Assembly (NCBI RefSeq): GCF_025499425.1
Contig: NZ_JAIMCB010000007.1
Location: forward strand, 62,001 to 126,000
Direction of reading: 5' to 3'
Origin: Acidiferrimicrobium sp. IK
GTDB lineage: Bacteria > Actinomycetota > Acidimicrobiia > Acidimicrobiales > Palsa-688
DNA: 64,000 nt
Shown here: piece by piece, positions 56,195 to 63,791 of the stretch
Layout: each line of letters starts with the position of its first letter
Numbering within the stretch: position 1 is the stretch's first letter
The notes under the pieces: generated by a model
Databases searched by the model: none
Seen by the model: only the letters and a program-made list of their open reading frames with translations
What the model was told of the DNA's origin: nothing
Translations under genes and position numbers: made by a program

Positions 56195-57159
56195 AGATCC
56201 TCCTCGCTGAGCTGGTGGGCCTGGCTGAGCTGGTGGGCCCCGACGGGCTGGTGCGCCTTGCCGGGCTGGTCCTCGGTCAGCGCCACAAACGCCTCCTCCA
56301 GCCCGCCGCTGGTGACCTCGATGTCATGGGTCCCCGGGAACGCCCCGAGCAGCTCACGCAGCGCCCCGTCGGAGTCGGCGCAGCGGAGGAGGAACCGCTC
56401 GCCGTGGGCCTCGACCTGGGTCACGCCCTTCAGTCTCCCGAGCGCGCCGGTGGTGGCGCCGGGGACTCCCGCCGATATCGTCCGGCCCCCCACCCTGGCC
56501 TTGATGGCCGCCGCGGTGCCGTCGGCCACGACGCGGCCGCGGGCCATCAGCACGACCCGGTCGGCGTAGGCGTCGGCCTCCTCCAGGTAGTGGGTGGCGA
56601 ACAGGACCGTCCGGCCCCGGCCGGTCCACTCTCGCATCGCCGCCCAAAAGCCCCGCCGCGTCGAGACGTCCATCGCGACGGTGGGCTCGTCGAGCACCAG
56701 CAGCTCGGGGTCGCCGGCGATGGCCAGCGCGAAGCGGACCCGTTGGGTCTGGCCGCCAGAGAGCCGGTCGGCGCGCTGGCCGGCGATGTCACCGATGCGC
56801 GCCGTGTCCACGACCTGCTCGAGCGGCAGCGGGTGGGGTGACAGCGCCCGCATGGTGTCGACCAGTTCGGTGACGGTCACCGAGCCGAGCAAGCCACCGG
56901 TTTGCAACAAGGCGCCCACCAGACCAGCCCGGCAGGCCTGCCCTGGCGGGCGGCCCCACACCTCGACGGTGCCGGCGTCGGGCGGAGCGAGCCCGAGCAG
57001 CATGTCGACGGTCGTGGACTTGCCGGCCCCGTTGGGTCCGAGCAGCGCCAGCACCTGCCCGGCGGGGACCACCAGGTCGAGGCCGTCCACGGCCAGGGTG
57101 GCGCCGAACGCCTTGCGGAGTCCGCTCAGCTCGACTGCGGGCGGGGGGTGGGTGGGCAT
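56191..57159 (-). CDS. ABC transporter ATP-binding protein with repeat-expanded C-terminus
   Basis: 322 aa: Walker A GPNGAGKSTT, signature RLSGGQTQRVRFA, Walker B LLVLDEP, H-loop ATHYLEEAD. The chain ends in three 6-residue repeats (KAHQPV, GAHQLS, QAHQLS) encoded by an 18-bp tandem repeat. It pairs with the coupled permease. A CCCCCA/TGGGGG palindrome ends one base before the ATG, a likely repressor site. There is no identifiable -10 box. Confidence 0.92.
   Translation of the reverse strand: MPTHPPPAVELSGLRKAFGATLAVDGLDLVVPAGQVLALLGPNGAGKSTTVDMLLGLAPPDAGTVEVWGRPPGQACRAGLVGALLQTGGLLGSVTVTELVDTMRALSPHPLPLEQVVDTARIGDIAGQRADRLSGGQTQRVRFALAIAGDPELLVLDEPTVAMDVSTRRGFWAAMREWTGRGRTVLFATHYLEEADAYADRVVLMARGRVVADGTAAAIKARVGGRTISAGVPGATTGALGRLKGVTQVEAHGERFLLRCADSDGALRELLGAFPGTHDIEVTSGGLEEAFVALTEDQPGKAHQPVGAHQLSQAHQLSEEDL
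56207..56270. repeat. 18-bp minisatellite in the 3' end of the ABC ATPase gene
   Basis: Four successive 18-bp units (56207-56224, 56225-56242, 56243-56260, then a partial from 56261), each containing GGCTGGT or GAGCTGGT. Units 1 and 2 differ at only two positions. The period keeps the reading frame. Confidence 0.75.
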
Positions 57160-57160
57160 G

Positions 57161-57176
57161 CCCCCAAGCGTGGGGG
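57161..57176. promoter_or_regulatory. Palindrome at the ABC ATPase start
   Basis: CCCCCA-AGCG-TGGGGG, perfect 6-bp arms, one base upstream of ATG 57159. A protein bound here would block the start region of the exporter operon. Confidence 0.45.
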
Positions 57177-57325
57177 ATGGGCGGCCCAGGCGCCAGGGCC
57201 GCGCATCAGGACTTTCCCCTGACGGATGTCACGTCCCGTCCGCAAGCGGCGCGCGCCGGTGCGGAGCGCGCCCCGCCGGATGTCAGCAGGAATCCCCATT
57301 TAGCGCAAAACCCGGCCCGTTGGGG

Positions 57326-57331
57326 TACAAC
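57326..57331 (+). promoter_or_regulatory. -10 box of the DoxX-like gene
   Basis: TACAAC with 6 nt to ATG 57338. The last base departs from TANNNT. The word CGGATGTCA occurs twice further upstream, at about 57222 and 57284. Confidence 0.4.
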
Positions 57332-57337
57332 CCAGTC

Positions 57338-57889
57338 ATGAGCTTGATCCGCCGTGTCGCCCGTCCGATGCTCGCCTCCGTCTTCGTCGTCGGGGGAGTC
57401 CAGACGGCCCGCAACCCGGGGGCCGCGGCCAAGAAGGCCGAGCCGGTCGCCCTGCCCATCGCCGAACGGGTACCGGGCCTGCCTACCGACAGCGAGAGCC
57501 TGGTTCGCATCAACGCCGTCACCCAGGTCGGCGCCGGCGTGCTGCTCGCCACCGGCCGCCTGCGGAGGCTGTCGTCGCTGGCGCTGTTCTCGTCGCTGGT
57601 CCTCACCACCGCCGCCGGCCATCCGTTCTGGCAGGAGCAAGACGAGGCGCTGCGCCGCCAGCACCTGATGCACTTCTTGAAGAACGTCGGGCTGGGCGGC
57701 GGTCTGCTGCTCTCGCTGGTGGACACCAACGGCGCCCCTTCCCTCGGCTGGCGGGCCCGGCGCCGGGCCGAGAGGGCCGGGGCAGCCCTCCACGTCGGTC
57801 GGGACGCCGCGGCCGGCGCCATCCACTCCGGGCGCGACAGCGCCGGTGCGCTGCTGGCGAGGACGGCCGACGCGCTGCCCGTCGGCTGA
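57338..57889 (+). CDS. DoxX family membrane protein
   Basis: 183 aa. N-terminal RRVARPMLASVFVVGGVQTARNPG is the DoxX signature, with four hydrophobic segments in the first 130 residues and a Gly/Ala-rich charged C-terminal tail (DAAAGAIHSGRDSAGALLA) beyond the usual length. DoxX proteins are linked to thiol and redox homeostasis at the membrane in mycobacteria; the function here is inferred only. It stands alone between the exporter operon and mca. Confidence 0.82.
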   Translation: MSLIRRVARPMLASVFVVGGVQTARNPGAAAKKAEPVALPIAERVPGLPTDSESLVRINAVTQVGAGVLLATGRLRRLSSLALFSSLVLTTAAGHPFWQEQDEALRRQHLMHFLKNVGLGGGLLLSLVDTNGAPSLGWRARRRAERAGAALHVGRDAAAGAIHSGRDSAGALLARTADALPVG

Positions 57890-57943
57890 GCACTCCCTTC
57901 TAGCGGCTCGGGCCGTTCAGGCCGCTTGGGGTGCCACCCCCTC

Positions 57944-57949
57944 TACGCT
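57944..57949 (+). promoter_or_regulatory. -10 box of mca (leaderless)
   Basis: TACGCT with 6 nt to GTG 57956. This supports GTG 57956 as the start rather than the in-frame GTG at 57926. Confidence 0.5.
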
Positions 57950-57955
57950 GACCCG

Positions 57956-58906
57956 GTGCCCGATGAACCCCTGACCCTGATGGCGGTCCACGCCCATCCC
58001 GACGACGAGGCGAGCGGGACCGGTGGGGTGTTCGCCCGCTACGCGGCCGAGGGCATCCGCACGGTCCTGGTGACCTGCACCGACGGCAGCTGCGGCGACG
58101 GCCCGGGCGGCGTCAAGCCGGGCGAGCCCGGCCACGACCGCGACGAGGTCGCCGCGCTGCGTACCGGGGAGCTGCGCAAGGCGTGCGCGGAGCTCGGGGT
58201 GGGAACCCTCGAGCAGCTCGGCTATCGCGACTCGGGGATGATGGGCTGGCCGACCAACGACGAGCCCGGCGCCTTCTGGTCGATGGACGTGATCGAGGCC
58301 GCCCGGCCGTTGGTGGTCCTGATGGAGAAGTACCGCCCGCAGGTGGTGGTCACCTACGACGCCAACGGCTTCTACGGTCACCCCGACCACATCATGGCGC
58401 ATCGCATCGCGCTGGTCGCGGCGTCGGTCACGGGCATCCCGGTGAAGCTTTACTACACCGCGATCGCCCGCTCCGGTCTGGCCACCTTCGCCGCGGAGCT
58501 GCGCAACGCGGGCATCGAGCCGCCCGGGCTGAGCGAACGGGAGGAGGGGCGCATCGCCCAAGCCGCGGCCGCCGCCGAAGCCGCAGCCGTAGGCGAGAGC
58601 GCCGACGCTGACAGCGCCGCCGCCGCTGCCGCAGCCGAGACCGCCGCCGACGGCGAGGAGGGCCCGGCGTTCGGCGCCCAGGACCTCCTGATCACCACCT
58701 CCGTGGACGTCAACGACTTCATCGCCGCCAAGCGCCGGGCCCTCGCCGCACACAGCAGCCAGGCCGACAACATCTTCTTCCTCCAGCTCACCGACGAGCT
58801 CTTCGCCCGGTTCTTCGGGACCGAGACGTTCATCAGGGTCATCGACCGCACCGACGCCGAGGTGCCCGAGACCGACCTCTTCGCCGGGCTGCGCCAGGGC
58901 CACTGA
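57956..58906 (+). CDS. mca: PIG-L deacetylase, mycothiol S-conjugate amidase type
   Basis: 316 aa zinc amidase. HAHPDDEAS (zinc site with catalytic Asp), GYRDSGMMGWPTN and the GFYGHPDHIMAH ligand motif identify the Mca/MshB group; the sequence around DSGMMGW favours Mca. It would cleave mycothiol conjugates to export mercapturates. An Ala/Glu-rich low-complexity insert of about 40 residues (about 198-238) interrupts the domain before the conserved DLLITTSVDVNDF ending. GTG 57956 fits a leaderless -10 box. Implies mycothiol biosynthesis. Confidence 0.88.
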   Translation: MPDEPLTLMAVHAHPDDEASGTGGVFARYAAEGIRTVLVTCTDGSCGDGPGGVKPGEPGHDRDEVAALRTGELRKACAELGVGTLEQLGYRDSGMMGWPTNDEPGAFWSMDVIEAARPLVVLMEKYRPQVVVTYDANGFYGHPDHIMAHRIALVAASVTGIPVKLYYTAIARSGLATFAAELRNAGIEPPGLSEREEGRIAQAAAAAEAAAVGESADADSAAAAAAAETAADGEEGPAFGAQDLLITTSVDVNDFIAAKRRALAAHSSQADNIFFLQLTDELFARFFGTETFIRVIDRTDAEVPETDLFAGLRQGH

Positions 58907-59029
58907 CGCCATCCCCGATCCGCTTCGCGCCCCCCGGCCGGAGGCAGCCCTGCTACCGTTTGGCGATCGGATCTTGACCGGGTCCCGCGGCGGCTTGCGG
59001 GCTGTCGGGGCCCAAGAGGAGCGACCGCG

Positions 59030-60619
59030 ATGCCGGACCAGGTACTTGACGCGCCCATCGGGACCCCGGAGGTCCCCGCCACCAACCGGCTGAGGCGCCG
59101 GGGCCCGGCGGCTGGCGTCGCCCGCCGCCGCAAGGTTCTCGCCGGCCTGATGGGAGCCACGGTGGTGAGCGCCGGCGCCGGTATCGCGCTGGCCCCTCTC
59201 CGTTGGGTCGCGGTCGGATGCGCGCTGCTGGCCGTCGGATACCTGGCGGCGGTGGCCCGGGCTCGTCACCGGGCGGTGCAACGGGAGATGGCCCGGGCGT
59301 TCGGGGCGCCGGGCGGCGGCTTCGACTGGGCCGCGTTCGAACGGCCCGGGGACGCCCCGATGACCGAGGAGGAAAAGCTGGTCGCCGCGACCGGCGCGGG
59401 CCCCTTCGCCATCGTCCGCTTCGCCCTGGCGTACCTCCTCGGGTGGGTGCTGACCCCCGTCGTCATCGCGATCCATCTCCTCGCCGGCGACCGCCGCGAT
59501 CTCGAGGGCGACGGGGCGCTGGCCCGCATCGTCGCCTTGCAGCGCCGCGGCAGGGCCCACTCCTTCCGGGCGCTGGCGGTGTCGCTGGCCACCACCGCGG
59601 GCGTCACCGCGGTCGGCGGCTTGGCCGGCATGGCCGCTGCGCCCGCTGCTTCCGCGGCCCCCGCGCCGGGCACCTACACCGTCCGCGCCGGCGACACCCT
59701 GGGGGCCATCGCCGCGGCGAACGGCACCACCGTCGCGGCGTTGGCGGCCGCCAACCACCTGGCCGACCCCAACTTGATCTACCCGGGCCAGACCCTGGTC
59801 CTCCAAGGCGGTGCCGCCGCTGCGACCCCCTCGGCCAGCGCCAGCAGCTACACCGTCCAAGCCGGCGACACCCTCGGCTCGATCGCGGCTCGTTTCGCCA
59901 CGACGTGGGAGGCCCTCGCCGCGGCCAACCACATCGCCGACCCCAACGTGATCTACGTCGGCCAGACCCTGTCGGTGAGCGGCGCGAGCGCAGCTACACC
60001 CGCCGCTGGCGGCGCTCAGGCCGCCCCGGCGTCGGTGTCGTCGAGCACCGGCAGCTACACGGTCCAAGCCGGCGACACGCTCGGTTCGATCGCCGCCCGT
60101 TTCTCCACCAGCTGGGAGTCGCTGGCCGCGGCCAACCACATCGCCGACCCCAACGTGATCTACGTCGGTGAGACCCTGTCGCTCAACGGTGCCGCGGCCA
60201 GCCCGGCCCCGAGCAGCCCCAGCCCGGCACCGAGCCCCGCTCCGGCCGCCCCGGCGCCTTCTGGTTCCCTCGGAGCCAGGGCCCTGGCCGTGGCCCTCGA
60301 CCAGGTCGGCAAGCCCTACCAGTGGGCCGGCGCCGGGCCGGCTACCTTCGACTGCTCCGGTCTGGTCATGTACGCCTACGACGCCGTCGGCGTCCACCTG
60401 GCGCACTACACCGTCACCCAGCAGTCCGAGACGTCCCGGATCAGCGAGAGCGAGCTGCAGCCCGGTGACCTGGTGTTCTACGGCGGGGCGGCCCCCAGCC
60501 ACGTGGCCATGTACGACGGCAACGGCAACGTGGTCACCGCCGACACGACCGGCACCCCGGTGCGGGTCGAGCCCATCAGCTGGGATGGCACGCCGACGGC
60601 GTTCGGGCGGGTGGGCTGA
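59030..60619 (+). CDS. Three-LysM NlpC/P60 peptidoglycan hydrolase with N-terminal membrane region
   Basis: 529 aa. Two hydrophobic regions in the first 150 residues (about 35-75, 125-150) and a signal-like stretch at 187-215 (LATTAGVTAVGGLAGMAAAPAASAA) precede three LysM domains (about 219-264, 274-317, 342-387). A Pro/Ser/Ala linker leads to NlpC/P60 at about 415-529, with catalytic Cys in FDCSGLVMYAY and His in PSHVAMYDG. It likely cleaves D-Glu-mDAP bonds in wall peptides. LysM 2 and 3 are nearly identical. GAGGAGC supports ATG 59030. A membrane head before the LysM part is unusual. Confidence 0.92.
   Translation: MPDQVLDAPIGTPEVPATNRLRRRGPAAGVARRRKVLAGLMGATVVSAGAGIALAPLRWVAVGCALLAVGYLAAVARARHRAVQREMARAFGAPGGGFDWAAFERPGDAPMTEEEKLVAATGAGPFAIVRFALAYLLGWVLTPVVIAIHLLAGDRRDLEGDGALARIVALQRRGRAHSFRALAVSLATTAGVTAVGGLAGMAAAPAASAAPAPGTYTVRAGDTLGAIAAANGTTVAALAAANHLADPNLIYPGQTLVLQGGAAAATPSASASSYTVQAGDTLGSIAARFATTWEALAAANHIADPNVIYVGQTLSVSGASAATPAAGGAQAAPASVSSSTGSYTVQAGDTLGSIAARFSTSWESLAAANHIADPNVIYVGETLSLNGAAASPAPSSPSPAPSPAPAAPAPSGSLGARALAVALDQVGKPYQWAGAGPATFDCSGLVMYAYDAVGVHLAHYTVTQQSETSRISESELQPGDLVFYGGAAPSHVAMYDGNGNVVTADTTGTPVRVEPISWDGTPTAFGRVG
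59846..60189 (+). repeat. Near-identical 137-bp direct repeats encoding LysM 2 and 3
   Basis: Units 59846-59982 and 60053-60189 have equal length, a 207-bp period, and long exact stretches such as the segment encoding ANHIADPNVIYVG. LysM 1 is more diverged. This indicates a recent internal duplication. Confidence 0.8.
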
Positions 60620-60670
60620 CCCCGGGCCTGACCCGGCCGGAGGCGGCCACCCTGGAGGCAGGCCGGGGGC

Positions 60671-61696
60671 GTGTCCAGCTCTGAGGGTGCCGAGGTCGAC
60701 GGTGCGGTGGCGGAGGTCCGCTCCGCTCTGCTCGGAGGTGAGCTGACCCTCACCGCCGGCCAGGTCGCGGCGGCCGCCGGAGTGTCGCGGGACCTCACCA
60801 AACGGCTGTGGCGGGCCATGGGCTTCGCCGACATCCCCGACGACGAGGCCGCGTTCACCCAGGAGGACCTCGAGGCGCTGCGCCGCACCGGGGCGATGAT
60901 GGAACGCGACGACCTGGGGGAGGGGGACGTCCTCCACCTGGCCCGGGTCCTCGGGCTGGCCACCGCCCGCATGGCCGACTCGGTGGTGAGCTTCACCCTG
61001 GAGCGCATGGCCGGCGGCGACCACCCCATCGACGGCGCCATCCTCGAAGAGCTCGACCACCTGGTCGTCTACCTGCTCAACCGCAACCTGGCAGCGGCCG
61101 TCGAGCGTTACCTGCCAGAGCACACCCCCGGCGCCGGGGACGGGGACGCCGCGGCGGTGCTCGCCGTCGGCTTCGCCGACCTGGTCGGCTTCACCCGCCT
61201 CAGCCAGCGCCTCACCGACACCGAGCTGGCTGGGCTGATCGAGGAGTTCGAGGCCACCGCCAGCGACGCGATCGTGGTCAACGGCGGCCGGGTGGTGAAA
61301 ATGATCGGCGACGAGGTCATGTGGTGCGCAGATCCGCCCGTGGCGGTGGAGATCGCCCTGCTCCTCGCCGAGAGCTTCGACGACCCGGACCGCCCGTCGG
61401 TGCGGGTCGGGTTGGCGTCGGGCGGGGTCATCACCCGGGCGGGTGACCTGTTCGGGCCGACGGTCAACCTGGCGGCGCGCGCCACCGGGATGGCCCGGGC
61501 CGGTTCGGTGCTGGTCGCGGAGGACATGTTCCCCGTCGTCGAATCCGACCCCCGCTACCACCTACGCCGGTTGCGGCCCCGGCGGCTGAAGGGCATCGGG
61601 TGGGCCAACTTGGCGGCGGTGAGCCGGGACCGGCACCGCCCGGAGCCGTCGGGGAGCGCGCCGGGCGACCCGCCCGCCGCCAGCCGGGACAGCTAG
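60671..61696 (+). CDS. Class III adenylate cyclase with Rv1264-type regulatory domain
   Basis: 341 aa, soluble. Residues about 15-150 resemble the autoinhibitory N-terminal domain of the pH-sensitive mycobacterial cyclase Rv1264 (ALLGGELTLTAGQVAAAAGVSRD, LWRAMGFADIPDDEAAF). The catalytic domain follows with the metal Asp in FADLVGFTRLS, second Asp in MIGDEVMW, the substrate Lys in VVKMIGDE and Asp in AGDLFGPTVNLAAR, where N and R stabilise the transition state. All needed residues are present, so it should make cAMP. GTG start. Overlaps convergent zwf by 4 bp. Confidence 0.9.
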   Translation: MSSSEGAEVDGAVAEVRSALLGGELTLTAGQVAAAAGVSRDLTKRLWRAMGFADIPDDEAAFTQEDLEALRRTGAMMERDDLGEGDVLHLARVLGLATARMADSVVSFTLERMAGGDHPIDGAILEELDHLVVYLLNRNLAAAVERYLPEHTPGAGDGDAAAVLAVGFADLVGFTRLSQRLTDTELAGLIEEFEATASDAIVVNGGRVVKMIGDEVMWCADPPVAVEIALLLAESFDDPDRPSVRVGLASGGVITRAGDLFGPTVNLAARATGMARAGSVLVAEDMFPVVESDPRYHLRRLRPRRLKGIGWANLAAVSRDRHRPEPSGSAPGDPPAASRDS

Positions 61697-63102
61697 TCGC
61701 CGAGGATCCACCCGGCCTCGCCGGCGAGGGCTTTCGCCGCGTCGGGCCCCCACGACCCCTTCTGGTACGGATGAGGTTGCGGCTTGTGCTCGAGCAGGCC
61801 GCCGGCCACCTCCCACACGTGCTGCAACCCGTCGGGGCGGGTAAACAGCGACCGGTCGCCGATCAAGACGTCGTGGATCAACCGGGAGTACGCCGGCAGC
61901 GACGGGGTGTGGAACGCCTGCCCGAGGGCCAGCTTGGCGGTCCCGGTGGCCAGCTTCGACGTGGGACCGGGCTGCTTGGTCACCAGCGACAGGTTGATCT
62001 CGCCGTCCCCGGACAACTCGAAGCCCAGCACGTTCCCGCCGGTGGGGATGCCGCCCAGCGCGTCTACCGGCTCCTTGAACTTGATCGACACCCGCTGGTG
62101 GCTCTCGGCCATGCACTTGCCGGTCCGCAGCAAGAACGGGACCCCCCGCCACCGGTCGTTGTCCACCCACAGGCGGGCCGCCACGAACGTCTCGGTCCTG
62201 GAGTCGTCGTCGATCCCATCGATCTCCCGGTAGCCGTCGTATTGGCCTACCACCACGTCGTCGGGGCTGAGCGCCCGGAAGCACCCGATCACCTCCTCGC
62301 GGGCCTTGGCGATGTGCTCGGCGTCGAGGGACTCAGGGGTCCGCATCGCCACCTCACCGGCCAGCTGGAACAGGTGGGTCACCAGCATGTCGAGGATCGC
62401 CCCGGTCGAGTCGTAGAACCCGGCCCGCATCCCCACGTCGAGGGTCTCGGGAACGTCGATTTGGACGCTTTCTATGTGGCGGCGGTCCCAGGCGTGGGAG
62501 AACAAGCCGTTGCCGAAGCGCAGCACGTGGATGTTCTGCGTCGCTTCCTTGCCGAGGAAATGGTCGATGCGGTAGATCTGCCGCTCCTCGAAGACCTGAT
62601 GGGCGATCTCGTCGAGCTCCTGGAACGAGCTCATCGACGTGCCGAACGGCTTCTCGTAGACCACCCGCGAGTTGTCCGCCAGGCCGTGGGCGCCGATCCC
62701 CTCGGTCAGCTTGGCGAACGCGGCGGGCGGCACGGCCAGGTAGTGGACCCGCTGCGCGTCGCGCCCCAGCTCGTCGTGGGCCTCGGCCATGACGTCGAGC
62801 AGGCTGCCCGGGTCGTCCTTCTCGAAGCCGCCGCCAGCGAAGCGCAACCGGGACCGGAACTCCTCCCACGGTCCTTCTTCCGGCTTCGGGCCGAACTCCT
62901 CGAGGCTCTCGCGCACCCGCTCTTGGAAGTTCTCGTGGGACACGTCACCCCGCCCGTTGCCGACCAGACGCCAGTCCTCCGGCAAGAGCCCCTCCTGCGC
63001 CAGCCGGTAGAACGCCGGGAGGACCAGGCGGTGCGCCAGGTCGCCGGTCCCGCCGAAGAGCACGAAGACCGTGGGCTTGGCGACCAGACTCGTGTCGGGC
63101 AT
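61693..63102 (-). CDS. zwf: Glucose-6-phosphate 1-dehydrogenase
   Basis: 469 aa; oxidises glucose-6-phosphate to the lactone with NAD(P), opening the pentose phosphate path. NAD(P) motif LFGGTGDLAHR and the active-site block RIDHFLGKE are intact, with VVYEKPFGTS before it. ATG 63102 follows AGGAGG 8 nt upstream; the frame extends further up without homology. It is slightly shorter than the ~510 aa of many Zwf proteins. No opcA, pgl or tal is adjacent. Confidence 0.95.
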   Translation of the reverse strand: MPDTSLVAKPTVFVLFGGTGDLAHRLVLPAFYRLAQEGLLPEDWRLVGNGRGDVSHENFQERVRESLEEFGPKPEEGPWEEFRSRLRFAGGGFEKDDPGSLLDVMAEAHDELGRDAQRVHYLAVPPAAFAKLTEGIGAHGLADNSRVVYEKPFGTSMSSFQELDEIAHQVFEERQIYRIDHFLGKEATQNIHVLRFGNGLFSHAWDRRHIESVQIDVPETLDVGMRAGFYDSTGAILDMLVTHLFQLAGEVAMRTPESLDAEHIAKAREEVIGCFRALSPDDVVVGQYDGYREIDGIDDDSRTETFVAARLWVDNDRWRGVPFLLRTGKCMAESHQRVSIKFKEPVDALGGIPTGGNVLGFELSGDGEINLSLVTKQPGPTSKLATGTAKLALGQAFHTPSLPAYSRLIHDVLIGDRSLFTRPDGLQHVWEVAGGLLEHKPQPHPYQKGSWGPDAAKALAGEAGWILGD

Positions 63103-63199
63103 TGCGGGACCTCCTGGGACGGCGTGGGAGCGGCGACGGGCTGAAGCCTGCACCTTCCTACCCATTGTGGGTCGGTCCGCGCCCTTTTCCGGCGGTCGA

Positions 63200-63721
63200 T
63201 CACACCACGGTCATGCCGTACATCTCGCCCAACGGGTCGCTGATCAACTCCAATCGGGCGCCGTCGGGGTCGGAGAAATATAGCGAGGTGTCGTTCATCT
63301 CGAGGTAGCCGACCGCCGCCCGGTCCAGGCTGGCCCGCAGCTCCTCCCACCGGTCGCGCCGAACCGAGATCGCTATGTGGTGCAGCCCGCCGAGGACCTC
63401 CCGGTACGGTCCGAGGTCCAGCCCGGGCATGTCGAAGAACGCCAGCGCGTTGCCGTTCCCGATATCGAAGAAGAAATGCGTCGACCCGCCGTAGTCGCGG
63501 TTCTCGAACATCTCGGTCAGCGGGAACTCCAGCACGTCTTGATAGAAGCGCACTGTCCGCTCGACGTCACTGCTCAAAAGGGCCACGTGGTGCACTCCCC
63601 GCGCCGACGTCGCGGGGCGCTGCTCCCGGGGCCGCAGGTACCGCGCCGCCCAGTCCTGCCGGCGCCGGGAGGCTTCCTCACGCTCGGTTCCTTGCAGCCC
63701 GGCGGTGGGTCCGTCGCTCAT
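63200..63721 (-). CDS. VOC (glyoxalase/dioxygenase) superfamily protein
   Basis: 173 aa with two beta-alpha-beta-beta-beta modules: GVHHVALLSSDVERTVRFYQDVL and LHHIAISVRRDRWEELRASL, then SLYFSDPDGARLELIS. The first His of each module and the late Glu (RLELI) are the usual metal ligands, so it may be a metal enzyme. About 40 charged N-terminal residues precede the fold. Substrate unknown. It lies between zwf and a divergent MarR gene. Confidence 0.85.
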   Translation of the reverse strand: MSDGPTAGLQGTEREEASRRRQDWAARYLRPREQRPATSARGVHHVALLSSDVERTVRFYQDVLEFPLTEMFENRDYGGSTHFFFDIGNGNALAFFDMPGLDLGPYREVLGGLHHIAISVRRDRWEELRASLDRAAVGYLEMNDTSLYFSDPDGARLELISDPLGEMYGMTVV

Positions 63722-63757
63722 CTTGTCCGCTCCCGTGCTGGTCGTTGCACCCGAAAC

Positions 63758-63791
63758 TATCCTCTTCGCTGTGGGATCATGCGGCCCGTGA
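63758..63791 (+). promoter_or_regulatory. Promoter and possible leaderless mini-ORF before the MarR gene
   Basis: TATCCT (63758-63763) lies 7 nt before a GTG at 63771. That GTG opens six codons (M-G-S-C-G-P) and a TGA at 63789-63791, overlapping the MarR start at 63779 in another frame. The arrangement could couple or dampen MarR translation. Confidence 0.3.

Noticed and set aside
58907-59029. Possible c-di-AMP (ydaO-type) riboswitch before the NlpC/P60 gene
   Set aside because: Such switches often precede cell-wall hydrolases in actinobacteria, but the gap is only 123 nt and I could not find the conserved core elements.
57917-61561. Very long open frame on the minus strand opposite mca, the LysM protein and the cyclase
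   Set aside because: GC-rich codon bias keeps antisense frames open; the plus-strand genes have clear catalytic motifs and the antisense product is low-complexity with no domain. The same holds for long antisense frames opposite icd, putA, the phosphoesterase and the acyl-CoA synthetase.
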